NCBI GenBank assembly: GCA_934140355.1
Contig: CAKPBH010000002.1
Span: 1-61,236, forward strand
Source: an uncultured Bacilli bacterium
GTDB lineage: Bacteria > Bacillota_I > Bacilli_A > RF39 > UBA660
Reading direction: 5' to 3'
Length of the DNA: 61,236 nt
The notes under the pieces are model-generated. The model was given only the letters and a program-made list of their open reading frames with translations, was not told the origin of the DNA and searched no databases. Below, one piece after another: positions 23,219 through 32,749 of the stretch; the stretch's first letter is position 1, and the number at the start of each line of letters is the position of its first letter. Both the position numbers and the translations under genes were made by a program.

Positions 23219-25891
23219 TTGATAAAAATGAAGAAAAATAATAATCAAATAAATAAAAAAGGATTTACTTTAGTAGAATTACTGGCGACCGTTGCTATTT
23301 TATGTTTAATACTAGGAATTACTGGTAGTTATGTTATTCAGACAATGAAACACTCTGATGAAACAGCAACCGTCCTTACAAAAAATAGTATTAAAAAAAT
23401 GGCCAACACCTATATTGAAGAATATCCCGAGGATGTTGTTTGGAATGACATCTCTGGTGATACAAGTAAATATACTTGTATTTCCACCCAAAGCTTAATA
23501 AATAAAGGATATATTTCTTCTAAGGATAGCAAAATAGACACTAATAAGTACGTTTTAGCAATTAAAGATGCCAATCAAACCATCACTACTAGTGATTCAG
23601 ATAACAAAAATTGGTGTAACTCCACAATTAATAATACCAATAAAATTGCAATTCCAACCGCTAAAAATTACTGTAGCAATAATACATATACTGGTGATAA
23701 TGTTGCCTTAGTCAATGAGGTTTCAGATGCTGGATTTACTATCTCCCCTACTATAGCAACAAAAGCAGGAAATTATCAAATTGTTTTTAATCTTAAAGAT
23801 GGATATGTTTGGCAAGATGACACTAGAGACGAAAAAAAAATAACTTGTTCCATCAAAAAAGCGACTCCTACTCTTCAAATTACAAGTAATTCAATGGGAG
23901 AAAGTGGAAAAAATTTAGAGGATACAACAATTACTATTCGATCTGACGTTGAAGGCACCATAGCTCTGAAAACATCCAATAAAGATGTTGCTAGTGCAAG
24001 TATTTCTGATTCTAACGAAAAAATTTTTGCTAATACAGATAAAAGTATTACCATCCAAAAATTTTCTAGTAAAAAATCAGCAACTTATATTACAATAACA
24101 TTAACCCCAACTGATACTAATTATAATAAAACATCTGTAGTTTATACAATTGCAAATGTAAGCAAAAAAACAATTGATGTTCCAAAATGTAATGTTCTGT
24201 ATTTTAACAATCAACAACAACTTTTAATTAAGGAAGACTCTACATATTATTTATACAATCATAAACAAAGAAATGTTGGCGAATATGAGGTAACGATTCA
24301 AGCAAAATATGGATATCAATTTAAAGATAGTACAACAAGAACAACACAAACTTGTGAAATAAAAGCACCAATTGTATTAGCAACTTATACCAATGCTACT
24401 TGTTCAAAAAAGCAAAAAAAAGTAAAATATTTAGAAACATACAATAAAACGTATTCCAAGCAAGATGAATATAAAGAAGAAAATCTTTGTTCTCCTACCA
24501 AGACTGGATATACATTTAATAAATGGACCACTACTGATGGTTCAACAATCAATAACAATTCAAAAGTTAATAAGTGGACTGATCACAATCTTGTAGCTAA
24601 CTGGACAGCAAATACATATAGTGTGACATTAGATTTAAATGGTGGAAAAAATGAGAACAATACTTTAACAAACTACACCTTTACAGCAACTTATGACAAA
24701 CCGTTTAGCGTTGTTGGTTATAAGCCAACAAAAATGGGATATGCATTTAAAGGATGGTACACTGCAAGAGATGGTGGAAGTAAAATCGAATCTGGTACTT
24801 GGAATTATACTAGTGATCAAATTTTTTACGCTCACTGGACAGCAAATAAATATAAAGTGACATTAGATTTAAATGGCGGTAAAAGTTTAACCCCAGCAAC
24901 TAACCCACTAGAAGCAACTTATGACGAAGATTTTAGCGTTGATGGTTATAAGCCAACAAGAGAAGGATATACATTTGACGGGTGGTACACTGCAAGGGAT
25001 GGCGGAAGTCAAGTCAAAGGGACTTGGAAATGGACAGATGATAGCTCTAAAACTTTTTATGCTCACTGGACAATAAATAAATATACAGTATCAATTAATG
25101 TAAATAACCCAAGCCTTGGAACTGTTAGTCCAACCGCTATAAATAATGTTCCTTATGGAACAAAATATTGGGTAAATGGAAGTACTCTATCTTTCTCTAA
25201 TGGTACCAACATTACCGCTTCCAACCTAACAAAAGATTATTATAAGACGGCTTTTAGTTCATGGTCATCAACAAGTGGAGAGATTAAAGGTAATACCACT
25301 ATAACAGCAAATTTTACAGAAACTGCATATAAATGTACTGTTACTTTCGCTCCTAATGGCGGCACATTCAATGATCGTTCATCAGAAGATGATAGGACAA
25401 AAGAGTTTGTTTATGGCGTTGAAACAACCAAAGGACTAAGAGGACCTGTTTCTTATCACAAGGCCAAAAGAGATGGTTATGAAGTTGTTGCTGGAGCGCA
25501 ATGGATTGATAGGTCTGGAAAAACTTTTACCACCGGAAATAAATATTCAGCAGAACAACTATGTGAAAATTCTATAAACAGTTTAAAAACAGGTAATAGA
25601 AGAATAACCCTAAGAGTTAATTGGAAAGCAATTGATACAACAGCTACTTGTACAAATAAAACATCAAAGGGTAATGTATATCTTTGTGAAGGGGCTCCAT
25701 GTGGACTATCAGGAAATTTTCAAAGTAACATAATAGACACAATTTCTCCAGGAACAAAGTTATGTTTATATCTCGAGAAAGAGATAGGAGACTGTAGTTG
25801 TGATTTAGGATACACTAGTATAAGCGGAAAGATGGTTAGGACTACATATAAGGGGCTAACGGGATACACTTGCTCTGGATGTTACGGATAA
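23219..25891 (+). CDS. Giant prepilin-like surface protein with InlB-type repeats
   Basis: 890 residues. Prepilin leader and helix KKGFTLVELLATVAILCL (~13-30), then MBG/YDG-like beta domains (~140-400), then Listeria-Bacteroides (InlB B) repeats ~450-620, each with VTLDLNGGK ... GWYTARDGGS ... FYAHWT, a related TVSINVNNPSLGTVSP segment (~622-700), one more VTFAPNGGTF unit, and a Cys-rich end (CSCDLGYTS ... CSGCYG). The TTG at 23219 is six bases from AGAAAGG; ATG 23228 is the alternative. -10 TATACT lies at 23188-23193 with a weak -35. If processed, the repeats would be displayed at the tip or side of a pilus-like fibre. Confidence 0.82.
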   Translation: MIKMKKNNNQINKKGFTLVELLATVAILCLILGITGSYVIQTMKHSDETATVLTKNSIKKMANTYIEEYPEDVVWNDISGDTSKYTCISTQSLINKGYISSKDSKIDTNKYVLAIKDANQTITTSDSDNKNWCNSTINNTNKIAIPTAKNYCSNNTYTGDNVALVNEVSDAGFTISPTIATKAGNYQIVFNLKDGYVWQDDTRDEKKITCSIKKATPTLQITSNSMGESGKNLEDTTITIRSDVEGTIALKTSNKDVASASISDSNEKIFANTDKSITIQKFSSKKSATYITITLTPTDTNYNKTSVVYTIANVSKKTIDVPKCNVLYFNNQQQLLIKEDSTYYLYNHKQRNVGEYEVTIQAKYGYQFKDSTTRTTQTCEIKAPIVLATYTNATCSKKQKKVKYLETYNKTYSKQDEYKEENLCSPTKTGYTFNKWTTTDGSTINNNSKVNKWTDHNLVANWTANTYSVTLDLNGGKNENNTLTNYTFTATYDKPFSVVGYKPTKMGYAFKGWYTARDGGSKIESGTWNYTSDQIFYAHWTANKYKVTLDLNGGKSLTPATNPLEATYDEDFSVDGYKPTREGYTFDGWYTARDGGSQVKGTWKWTDDSSKTFYAHWTINKYTVSINVNNPSLGTVSPTAINNVPYGTKYWVNGSTLSFSNGTNITASNLTKDYYKTAFSSWSSTSGEIKGNTTITANFTETAYKCTVTFAPNGGTFNDRSSEDDRTKEFVYGVETTKGLRGPVSYHKAKRDGYEVVAGAQWIDRSGKTFTTGNKYSAEQLCENSINSLKTGNRRITLRVNWKAIDTTATCTNKTSKGNVYLCEGAPCGLSGNFQSNIIDTISPGTKLCLYLEKEIGDCSCDLGYTSISGKMVRTTYKGLTGYTCSGCYG

Positions 25892-25908
25892 GATAAAAAG
25901 GAGGAATC

Positions 25909-26700
25909 ATGAAAAAGAAAAGATTTATTTTAATTTCGCTCTTAAGCCTATTTATTTTAATACTATGTTTTGTCTGCTTTGTTGTTTTATACAATAATAT
26001 AATTGGATTTTCTAATCATCATCAGAATGATGAAGAAAAAGAAACTAAATCAGATAAATACTATGTAGATTCTTTTGAATTTACCAATAAAAGAACAATT
26101 GATATTTGTAAGAAGAATCAAAAAGAAAATTGTCTTTACCTAACACGTGATCTTTTTGATATTAAAGAGAAAAAAAATATTACTGAAGTAAACAATTTTT
26201 TAAAAGAAAATAATGCTACTAATCAAGAATATTATAATAGATATTTACAATCCAATCTTTCAGATGAAGCTTGTCAATTGGTAAAAAACAATTTAAATCA
26301 CCGTAGCTATCCTACTATCGAAAGTTTTTTATACCAAGATGATTCGGTTATTTCTATAGTTATCAATCGTACCATGACAGATGTATGTACCAAAGATTTT
26401 GAAAATCCGTGGCCTAGTAGTTATTTCTGGGATATCAAAAGAAATCGAGAAATAACAAATCAAGAATTCATGAAATTAATCAATGTTACAGAAGAAGAAG
26501 TATTAGATAGTATCGAAACATATGTTAGTAGTATTTCTGAAAATAATCAAATAGAGCTTGATATGAAAGACGTTTTACAAGAAAATGGCAATTATAAATA
26601 TATTACATTCTACTTAAGTGATAAATCTTTATGGGTAGGATTTATGTTAAAAGATTTAAATGATAAATATGTTTTTTTAACCACAACTATTGAGAGCTAA
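25909..26700 (+). CDS. Membrane-anchored extracellular protein, unknown (RsiV/DUF3298-like flavour)
   Basis: 263 residues. A Lys-Lys-Lys-Arg N-terminus and one membrane segment (~6-31) are followed by an extracellular domain. The pattern SYFWDIKRNREITNQEFMKL (~165-184) recalls the 'FD..TGk.it..dL' feature of DUF3298/RsiV-type domains; the match is weak. It follows the giant prepilin-like gene by 17 bp with its own GGAGG, so it is likely co-transcribed. It contains six or so Cys. Function unknown. Confidence 0.6.
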   Translation: MKKKRFILISLLSLFILILCFVCFVVLYNNIIGFSNHHQNDEEKETKSDKYYVDSFEFTNKRTIDICKKNQKENCLYLTRDLFDIKEKKNITEVNNFLKENNATNQEYYNRYLQSNLSDEACQLVKNNLNHRSYPTIESFLYQDDSVISIVINRTMTDVCTKDFENPWPSSYFWDIKRNREITNQEFMKLINVTEEEVLDSIETYVSSISENNQIELDMKDVLQENGNYKYITFYLSDKSLWVGFMLKDLNDKYVFLTTTIES

Positions 26701-26711
26701 TTTCAGTATAA

Positions 26712-27719
26712 TCAATTTGCTCTACTGTACACCCTCCCCTTTTCTATCTTGATATTCTTATAATATAAAAGTTCTGATACTGTCGTAAATTGATAGCCAT
26801 CTTTTAGGAGTTCTGGAATAATTAATTCTAAACTATTCGCCGTGGCACTATAGATATCATGCATTAAAATAATATCACCATCGCTTATATCTTTCATTAC
26901 TCTTTTATAAATATTTTTGGAACTATGATATTTCCAGTCTAATGTATCAATATTCCAAATAATAATTGGTCTATCAATTAAGGATTGAATTCTTTTATTA
27001 TAAGTTCCATAGCTAGGCCTTACTAGGGTTGGATAATGATTAATAATATTAAAAATGGAATCATCTACTTTTTTGATTTCATTTTTTATTTCCTCATTTT
27101 TTAGTTTGGTTAGTAATTTATGACTAAACATATGATTTCCTATTTCCATATTTAAGTTATCCATTCTTTTAATAATTTTTTCGTTTCCTTTGATATTGGT
27201 ACCAAGTATAAAGAAGGTTGCTTTAATATTATATTTTTCCAAAATATTTAGAATTTTAGAAGTATTATGGTTGGGACCATCATCAAAAGTTAAAGCAATC
27301 ATAGGTTTATTTATATCAATCATTTTATTTTGAATATAATCATATTCTTTTTTTTCCTTAGATATAGAAGTATCTATCTTTACTTTATCTTCTTCTAAAT
27401 TTACATTAATATTTTTACTCGTTTCTCTTACTAATATTCCATTCTCTTCATAAATGTAAAAAATAAGATTTAGACGATTACTTTCATTAATATAATCATA
27501 ATCAATAAATAAATAGTCATTTTGTTTTTTAGTATAAGAATTTAAATAAGTTGTTATATAATTATCAATTTCTTTTTTATTAAAATAAGGATATTCAATA
27601 TAAGTATTTTCATTAAGTAATATTTCTTTATTTAAAATTATCTCTCTTCTTTCATAAAAGTACATCAGCATTAAAATGAAAAGAGTTGATGTAAGAAGAA
27701 GAAAGATATTTTTTTTCAT
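26712..27719 (-). CDS. Polysaccharide deacetylase (peptidoglycan deacetylase type)
   Basis: 335 residues. One N-terminal membrane segment (~4-20), an ~100-residue beta-rich domain of the type that precedes PgdA-like catalytic domains, then a NodB-fold domain (~135-325). Motifs: ALTFDDGPNHNTSKI (catalytic base and metal Asp, ~143), GNHMFSHKLL (metal His pair, ~195), VRPSYGTYN (~235), IWNIDTLDW (~257) and ILMHDIYS (~287). Likely removes acetyl groups from N-acetyl sugars of the wall, giving lysozyme resistance. Convergent with the previous gene, only 11 bp apart and without an obvious hairpin between. Confidence 0.92.
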   Translation of the reverse strand: MKKNIFLLLTSTLFILMLMYFYERREIILNKEILLNENTYIEYPYFNKKEIDNYITTYLNSYTKKQNDYLFIDYDYINESNRLNLIFYIYEENGILVRETSKNINVNLEEDKVKIDTSISKEKKEYDYIQNKMIDINKPMIALTFDDGPNHNTSKILNILEKYNIKATFFILGTNIKGNEKIIKRMDNLNMEIGNHMFSHKLLTKLKNEEIKNEIKKVDDSIFNIINHYPTLVRPSYGTYNKRIQSLIDRPIIIWNIDTLDWKYHSSKNIYKRVMKDISDGDIILMHDIYSATANSLELIIPELLKDGYQFTTVSELLYYKNIKIEKGRVYSRAN

Positions 27720-27827
27720 GTTATCACCTATTTAAGAATATTCGAATAAATTTCTACATATTAACAAAATTATTCGACAATTCTCCCATAATTTATTTGT
27801 ATAATGAATTTAGTTGAAAGGAAGGTG

Positions 27828-28079
27828 ATGTGTATCGAGATAAAGATTATTGGTTCTAATTGTTCAACTGGTAAAAGGTTGAAAAACATGATTGAGCGAG
27901 TTAGTAAGTCTATTCATAAAGATGTTTTGATTCGTGAATTAAATCATGCAAATGATAGAAAGAACTATAACGTTAGTATGATTCCGGCTTTAGTTATTGA
28001 GGATAAAATAATTAGTCAGGGAAAAGTACTAAGCGATAAAGAAATAAAAAAATTAATTGTAAGTAATGTTACAAACTAA
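27828..28079 (+). CDS. Small thioredoxin-fold protein with a single active-site Cys
   Basis: 83 residues, thioredoxin-like beta-alpha-beta layout: IEIKIIGSNCSTGKRLKNM, then VSMIPALVIEDKIISQGKV with the cis-Pro loop, and a C-terminal helix. It resembles the short 'redox-active disulfide' proteins (Thioredoxin_3), in which the motif is CPKC; here it is CSTG, so only one Cys is retained. ATG 27828 is chosen over 27804 because the -10 TATAAT (27800-27805) overlaps the earlier ATG and AAAGGA lies before the later one. Possibly a redox or metal relay with glutathione-like chemistry; the partner is unknown. Confidence 0.65.
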   Translation: MCIEIKIIGSNCSTGKRLKNMIERVSKSIHKDVLIRELNHANDRKNYNVSMIPALVIEDKIISQGKVLSDKEIKKLIVSNVTN

Positions 28080-28110
28080 TAGACACCTCTAAATATTAGT
28101 TACTACTCCT

Positions 28111-28151
28111 AAAAAAACCAGTTAGGTTTCACTCCCCTAACTGGTTTTCTT
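28111..28151. terminator. Bidirectional terminator between the thioredoxin-fold gene and ligA
   Basis: Perfect 13-bp stem AAAACCAGTTAGG (28114-28126) / CCTAACTGGTTTT (28136-28148). T tracts on both strands. Confidence 0.92.
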
Positions 28152-30149
28152 TTATTTCACTTCTTGATTTAATTTTTCTAAAAACTCTTCTTCATTCCAT
28201 ATTTCTATTCCCAGATTTATGGCTTTATCATACTTACTTCCTGGATTGTCGCCGACAATTACAACGGATGTTTTTTTTGTCACCGAAGAAGTGGTTTTGC
28301 CTCCTTTATCTTCAATAAGACTACTGGCTTCATCTCTAGTAATTTTAGATAGTGTTCCAGTTAGAACAAAGGTTTTTCCTAAAAAGTTAGCGTCCTTTTC
28401 TTTTTCCTTAGAAAGATAAGTCATATTTAGATTGTGTTCTTTTAGTTCGGCAATTAATTTTTGATTTTCCTCATCACTAAAGTAAGCAATAATATTTTTA
28501 GCAATGATAGGTCCAATATCAGGAATAGCAGTTAATTCTTGGAAGCAAGCTTTTTGTAAGTTATCAAGAGTCTTAAAAATACTAGCTAGAATTTTAGCCG
28601 TTTTGCCTCCTACTTGTTTAATTCCTAAACCAAATAGTAATTTTTCTAGGCTGTTTTGTTTACTATTTTCGATATTTTGAAAGAGTTTATCAATTGATTT
28701 TTGTCCATACCCTTCTAATTGTTCTAATTCTTTTCTATGGTGATGTAGTAAATAAATATCACTTATTTTCTTGATGTAACCATAATTATATAAATCTTCC
28801 ATAATAGAGTCCCCTAATCCCTCAATATTCATGGCTTCTTTACTGGCAAAATGGATTAGTCCTTCTACGTGTCTAGCAGGGCAATTTGGATTAGGGCAAA
28901 AATAATCGGCTTCGTCTTCCTGACGGATAAGTTTTGTGTTACAAATTGGACAATTTTCAATCATTTGAAAAGGAACTTCTTTTCCGGTTCTTCTCTCAAT
29001 TAAAGGTTCTCCCACGGCTGGAATAACATCTCCAGCTTTATAGATAGAGACAATATCTCCGATTCGAATATCTTTGTTTCTGACGTTATCTTCATTATGG
29101 AGGGTTGCTCTTTTAATAGTTGATCCTTGCACGATAACAGGCTCTAAAATCGCATTAGGCGTAATTTGGCCAGTTCGTCCAACAGTAAATAAGATATCGA
29201 TTAATCTTGTGTAAACTGTTTTAGCAGGAAATTTATAGGCAATACACCATCTTGGATATTTTGAAGTAGAACCTAGTTTTTTTTGGGTAATTAGGTCATT
29301 TACCTTGATAACAATCCCATCAATATCATAAGAAAGCGTTTCTCTTAAAGCTTCTTTTTCCTTAATAAAATTCATAATTCCTTTAATATCTTTTACTACC
29401 TTATTATTGGGATTCGTTCGAAAACCTAAACTCTCCATGAATTCTAGTGCTTCAGCGTGTGTTTTTATTCCATAATCTTCTGGATTGGGTAAGTGATAGA
29501 TAAAACATTCTAGATTTCTTTTGGCAACTTCCTTGCTGTTTAATAATTTAATTGAGCCAGAAGCAGCGTTACGGCAATTTTGAAGAAGAGGTTTGTTTTC
29601 TTCTTCTCTTTGTTTATTAATTTCTTTCAAAGTATTTTTGCTCATATAAATTTCCCCACGTACTTCGATGGTGATCTCTTTTTTTAATTTAAGAGGTAGA
29701 CTTTTGATGGTCTTAGCATTATTGGTAATATCATCTCCGGTAACCCCATTTCCTCTCGTAGCGGCTCTTACTAAAAGGCCATTCTCATAATAGGCTGATA
29801 CAGATAAGCCATCAATTTTTAGTTCACAAACGTATTCTGGGTGATAACCTTCTTTTCTAATTCTTTCTTCAAAATTAATAATTTCTTCTTCATTAAAAAC
29901 ATCTTCAATAGAGAGCATAGGAATTCTATGATCGACTTTTTTAAATCCTTCTAAAACATCTCCCCCTACCCTTTGCGTCGGACTATCCTTTCTCTTTAAA
30001 TTGGGATATTCCATTTCTAAACTAGTTAATTCCATTAAGTATTTATCAAATTCTTGGTCTGTTATAATAGAAGTATCTTTCATATAGTAATTATAATTAG
30101 CTTCATTCAAGAGTTCACTTAATTCATCAATTCTTTTTTTTGCATCCAT
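28152..30149 (-). CDS. ligA: NAD-dependent DNA ligase
   Basis: 665 residues. Seals nicks in replication and repair using NAD+. Ia/adenylation domain with CELKIDGLSVS (the AMP-accepting Lys, ~110), TRGNGVTGDD, the OB fold (~315-390), four-Cys zinc finger (CPICN ... CPNPNCPARH, ~400-425), helix-hairpin-helix region (~430-575) and C-terminal BRCT domain (GKTFVLTGTLSKITRDEA, ~590). All domains are present and the length is standard. A promoter is not obvious; the gene is bounded by a strong terminator downstream. Confidence 0.98.
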   Translation of the reverse strand: MDAKKRIDELSELLNEANYNYYMKDTSIITDQEFDKYLMELTSLEMEYPNLKRKDSPTQRVGGDVLEGFKKVDHRIPMLSIEDVFNEEEIINFEERIRKEGYHPEYVCELKIDGLSVSAYYENGLLVRAATRGNGVTGDDITNNAKTIKSLPLKLKKEITIEVRGEIYMSKNTLKEINKQREEENKPLLQNCRNAASGSIKLLNSKEVAKRNLECFIYHLPNPEDYGIKTHAEALEFMESLGFRTNPNNKVVKDIKGIMNFIKEKEALRETLSYDIDGIVIKVNDLITQKKLGSTSKYPRWCIAYKFPAKTVYTRLIDILFTVGRTGQITPNAILEPVIVQGSTIKRATLHNEDNVRNKDIRIGDIVSIYKAGDVIPAVGEPLIERRTGKEVPFQMIENCPICNTKLIRQEDEADYFCPNPNCPARHVEGLIHFASKEAMNIEGLGDSIMEDLYNYGYIKKISDIYLLHHHRKELEQLEGYGQKSIDKLFQNIENSKQNSLEKLLFGLGIKQVGGKTAKILASIFKTLDNLQKACFQELTAIPDIGPIIAKNIIAYFSDEENQKLIAELKEHNLNMTYLSKEKEKDANFLGKTFVLTGTLSKITRDEASSLIEDKGGKTTSSVTKKTSVVIVGDNPGSKYDKAINLGIEIWNEEEFLEKLNQEVK

Positions 30150-30255
30150 TTTTCATTCTCCTTATAGATTTATTTTATCAAAAATTAAAAGTATTGGGGG
30201 AATAATTTACTATGAGAATACTTCCTTTTATTTTTCTTAGGGTAAGGAATATTTT

Positions 30256-30942
30256 TTAAGATTTGAAAGCATCCCAAATAAAATTATCAGCATATTCTTG
30301 ATAGAGGTAATATTCTTGATAAGTATTAATAGTATATCCTAAGATAAGATATTTTTTTCTTAATTTAAGGATAAAATTATCTTTTAGAAGATTTAAATCT
30401 ACAGCTAAAAAATCAAGATGAAATAGGTTGAATTTTAAGAAAAAATGAAGTGGAAAATAATTGGGAAGAAAACGATTTAATAAAAGACCTAAAGGATAGG
30501 TTTTATTTTCTTTCCTCAAAAGATATAAAGGAACGAGATAAAAACTCATCATTGCGTATGGATAAGGATAGTCTGATAATTCTTCTACTAATTTTTTTAT
30601 TAGTATTTTTACTCTACTATCCCATTTAATTTCCAATAAAATAGGCACACTCCCTGAAATAAAAGTTAAAACATCTTTTAAATAAGGAATATCTGGATAA
30701 TTTTTTAGATCTTTTTTGGTTAATTGACTTACTTTTTTATTGGTGTTGTATATTCTTTTTAGAGTATCATCGTGGTAAATAATTAATTGCTGATCCCTAG
30801 TCATTCTTACATCAAGTTCAACTGTATAATTTCTTTTGATGGCTTCTTTTATGGATAAGAGGGTATTTTCTTGATATTTTTCATGAACGCCACGGTGGGC
30901 AATTTTGTTTTTCTTTAAGAAAGAGACAGATTTCAAATTCAT
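30256..30942 (-). CDS. Glycerophosphodiester phosphodiesterase family protein
   Basis: 228 residues. TIM-barrel hydrolase that releases glycerol-3-phosphate from glycerophosphodiesters. Landmarks: IAHRGVHEKYQENTLLSI (catalytic His and Glu, ~13-30), VELDVRMTRDQQLIIYHDDTL (~40-60, metal Glu/Asp and second His) and PILLEIKW (~107). No signal peptide, so cytoplasmic, as in UgpQ-type enzymes. ATG 30942 or the GTG six bases upstream could be the start; the ribosome-binding site is poor. Probably monocistronic. Confidence 0.9.
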   Translation of the reverse strand: MNLKSVSFLKKNKIAHRGVHEKYQENTLLSIKEAIKRNYTVELDVRMTRDQQLIIYHDDTLKRIYNTNKKVSQLTKKDLKNYPDIPYLKDVLTFISGSVPILLEIKWDSRVKILIKKLVEELSDYPYPYAMMSFYLVPLYLLRKENKTYPLGLLLNRFLPNYFPLHFFLKFNLFHLDFLAVDLNLLKDNFILKLRKKYLILGYTINTYQEYYLYQEYADNFIWDAFKS

Positions 30943-30987
30943 CACCACTATACTTTATTAAAAAAATGATAAAATATCAAAAAAGTA

Positions 30988-31016
30988 TTGATTTTATCTT
31001 ATAGCTATGATAAAAT
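30988..31016 (+). promoter_or_regulatory. Promoter of the tRNA-His gene
   Basis: -35 TTGATT (30988-30993), 17-bp spacer, -10 TAAAAT (31011-31016). The mature tRNA begins 12 bp later. Confidence 0.8.
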
Positions 31017-31028
31017 ATTTATTGTCAT

Positions 31029-31105
31029 GGCGGATGTGGTGAAGGGGTTAACACATTGGATTGTGGTTCCAACATGCGTGGGTTCGAGTCCCACCATCCG
31101 TCCCA
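31029..31105 (+). tRNA. tRNA-His (anticodon GTG), CCA encoded
   Basis: Eight-pair acceptor stem GGCGGATG / CATCCGTC including the extra G-1 opposite C73 that marks histidine tRNAs. Anticodon arm TTGGA-TTGTGGT-TCCAA with anticodon GTG; T arm GTGGG-TTCGAGT-CCCAC; CCA is encoded (31103-31105). A perfect cloverleaf by eye. Confidence 0.97.
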
Positions 31106-31118
31106 TTTTATTGACAAT

Positions 31119-31143
31119 AAGAGTACTTTTGTACTCTTTTTTT
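31119..31143 (+). terminator. Terminator of tRNA-His
   Basis: Stem AAGAGTAC (31119-31126), TTTT loop, GTACTCTT (31131-31138), then a T-run to 31143. Confidence 0.9.
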
Positions 31144-31361
31144 ATTGAAAATTTTTATCATCAATAACTGAAAAATAATTCATTTAAAAGCAAAAAAATA
31201 GTTACAACGTAACATGTAACTACTTTAAAAGCCTTTATAACATTTATAGACTTACCACTATATATACTTTGTATTCTCATAGTGATAATCTACTCTTTAT
31301 TCAATTTTTAACAACTTGTTTTCCTCATTTTATTTTTAATTTTAACATTCAAAACAAAACA

Positions 31362-31988
31362 TTATTTTTCTAAAACTCTTGTTCTCCTTAGCGTTGTACC
31401 CAAATTTTTCTCTTGAGAAAGTCCTTGATATTTTGTTGGATTTTTCTTTTTCTTCTTTTCAGAAACGATATTATATTCATTTAATTCCGTTTCTTTCATT
31501 TTATATTCATTAACAAAATTTCCCTTTTTCTGATTGCTTTTATAATCAAGAATATCTTTCAGCTTAAAAACTGCATAAGTTCCAGGTGCTGCAAAGATAA
31601 ACACCCCAATAGCACTCATCCACTCTCCTCCAACAACACTCATAGAAACAAAGGATAGAACTATACCAATAGCAGAGAGTAATGTTGATACCCCCCAGTC
31701 GACAGTTGTATTTTTTAAATCAATATTTTTAGGAAAATTTTTCGACTTATTCTCAAGATACTTTGTGTAATTAGCTTGTAACCATTCTTTTACGTCTTGA
31801 TAGTAATTATTTGTTAATTTCTTAATTTGTCTTTTTGGTACTATCTGGGGTTGTTTTTCTAAACCTTTTACATCATATTCATATCTATAATAAAGTTCTA
31901 TTTCATCCTCATCATTTAGCTCTGCGACAATTCTACTAATAGATCCAGCTTTACCATAAAATGACAACTGGTGTATGATCTTTTTCAT
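31362..31988 (-). CDS. Two-segment membrane protein, unknown function
   Basis: 208 residues. A soluble N-terminal part rich in Tyr, Lys and acidic residues (~1-95) is followed by two membrane segments (~100-120 and ~128-146) and a Lys-rich C-terminal tail. ATG 31988 is chosen because GGGGGGA precedes it; an upstream extension lacks a ribosome-binding site. A single-gene unit downstream of trmK, from which it is separated by a strong hairpin. The 31144-31361 stretch beyond it shows only a TAGTTAC/GTAACTA hairpin near 31200. I do not recognise the family. Confidence 0.6.
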   Translation of the reverse strand: MKKIIHQLSFYGKAGSISRIVAELNDEDEIELYYRYEYDVKGLEKQPQIVPKRQIKKLTNNYYQDVKEWLQANYTKYLENKSKNFPKNIDLKNTTVDWGVSTLLSAIGIVLSFVSMSVVGGEWMSAIGVFIFAAPGTYAVFKLKDILDYKSNQKKGNFVNEYKMKETELNEYNIVSEKKKKKNPTKYQGLSQEKNLGTTLRRTRVLEK

Positions 31989-32030
31989 AAAATCCCCCCT
32001 TATTGGGCTTATTATAATACAGAAATTACA

Positions 32031-32074
32031 AAAAAGCAAATTAATTAACTTGTTATTAATTAATTCGCTTTTTA
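32031..32074 (-). terminator. Terminator of the dnaG-rpoD-trmK operon
   Basis: Long stem AAAAAGC-AATTAATTAA ... TTAATTAATT-GCTTTTT. It overlaps the trmK stop codon by three bases; a T-run follows on the minus strand. It marks the end of the three-gene unit. Confidence 0.88.
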
Positions 32075-32749
32075 GCCACTTTTTAATGCTTTTTGCAAAA
32101 TTTTTCTTTTCTGTTGAATAGAAAAACGATAACGATAATGATTTTTAGGAATATTTGAATAAAAAGCATTCATTTTTTCTAAGTCTCGTTTTAGTTTTTG
32201 TCGAAAAAGGGGTGAATTTTCTTTTTGTAAACAAGGCCCTAGATATAACTGCTTTTTCGTATAAAAACGATATCCCCTCCCAAAAACAATAATCGTATAA
32301 ATGATATTAGCATCCATTACAAGAATTTCTTTTTTAATATAATAGCCTAAACTAGTTACCTTTTTTCTTAAAAAATCTAGATCATTATTGCTTTGGATGA
32401 TCAGGGTGCTAATATTTTTTAGTTTTTGATAACCTTGATTTAAGATTCCTACAATGGTATGTGCACCCATGCCAGAGATAATTACGGTTGTATTTTTTTG
32501 GGGGATGATGTTTTCTAAGCCATTACTTTGAATTGGCTCTATTTTTTCTTCTAAGTGGTATTTCTTTATGTTTTTTTTAGCATTGTTTAAGGCATTTTCA
32601 TTAATATCGCTAGCAATAATCTGAGCGTTTTGATATTTTTTCGCAAGAGCAATAGCTAAAAGTCCATGGTCACAGCCAATATCAATATAGTTTTCATTTT
32701 CTTCGATTAAATTGGCAAGACACTGTAATCGTTTGGATAATTTAGTCAT
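32072..32749 (-). CDS. trmK: tRNA (adenine(22)-N1)-methyltransferase TrmK
   Basis: 225 residues. Methylates N1 of A22 in bacterial tRNAs using S-adenosylmethionine. N-terminal Rossmann domain: LSKRLQCLANLIEENENYID, SAM motif DIGCDHGLLAIALAKK (~23-38), IIASDINENAL (~45), and VIISGMGAHTIVGIL (~88); then QSNNDLDFLRKKV and a C-terminal coiled-coil (~160-225). The start overlaps the rpoD end by eight bases, the standard Firmicute dnaG-rpoD-trmK arrangement. Confidence 0.95.
   Translation of the reverse strand: MTKLSKRLQCLANLIEENENYIDIGCDHGLLAIALAKKYQNAQIIASDINENALNNAKKNIKKYHLEEKIEPIQSNGLENIIPQKNTTVIISGMGAHTIVGILNQGYQKLKNISTLIIQSNNDLDFLRKKVTSLGYYIKKEILVMDANIIYTIIVFGRGYRFYTKKQLYLGPCLQKENSPLFRQKLKRDLEKMNAFYSNIPKNHYRYRFSIQQKRKILQKALKSG

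Noticed and set aside
31029..31105. tRNA-His as an integration site for the element
   Set aside because: The element ends are at 2659 and 9342, in LysM coding DNA; no repeat of the tRNA 3' end is seen nearby.
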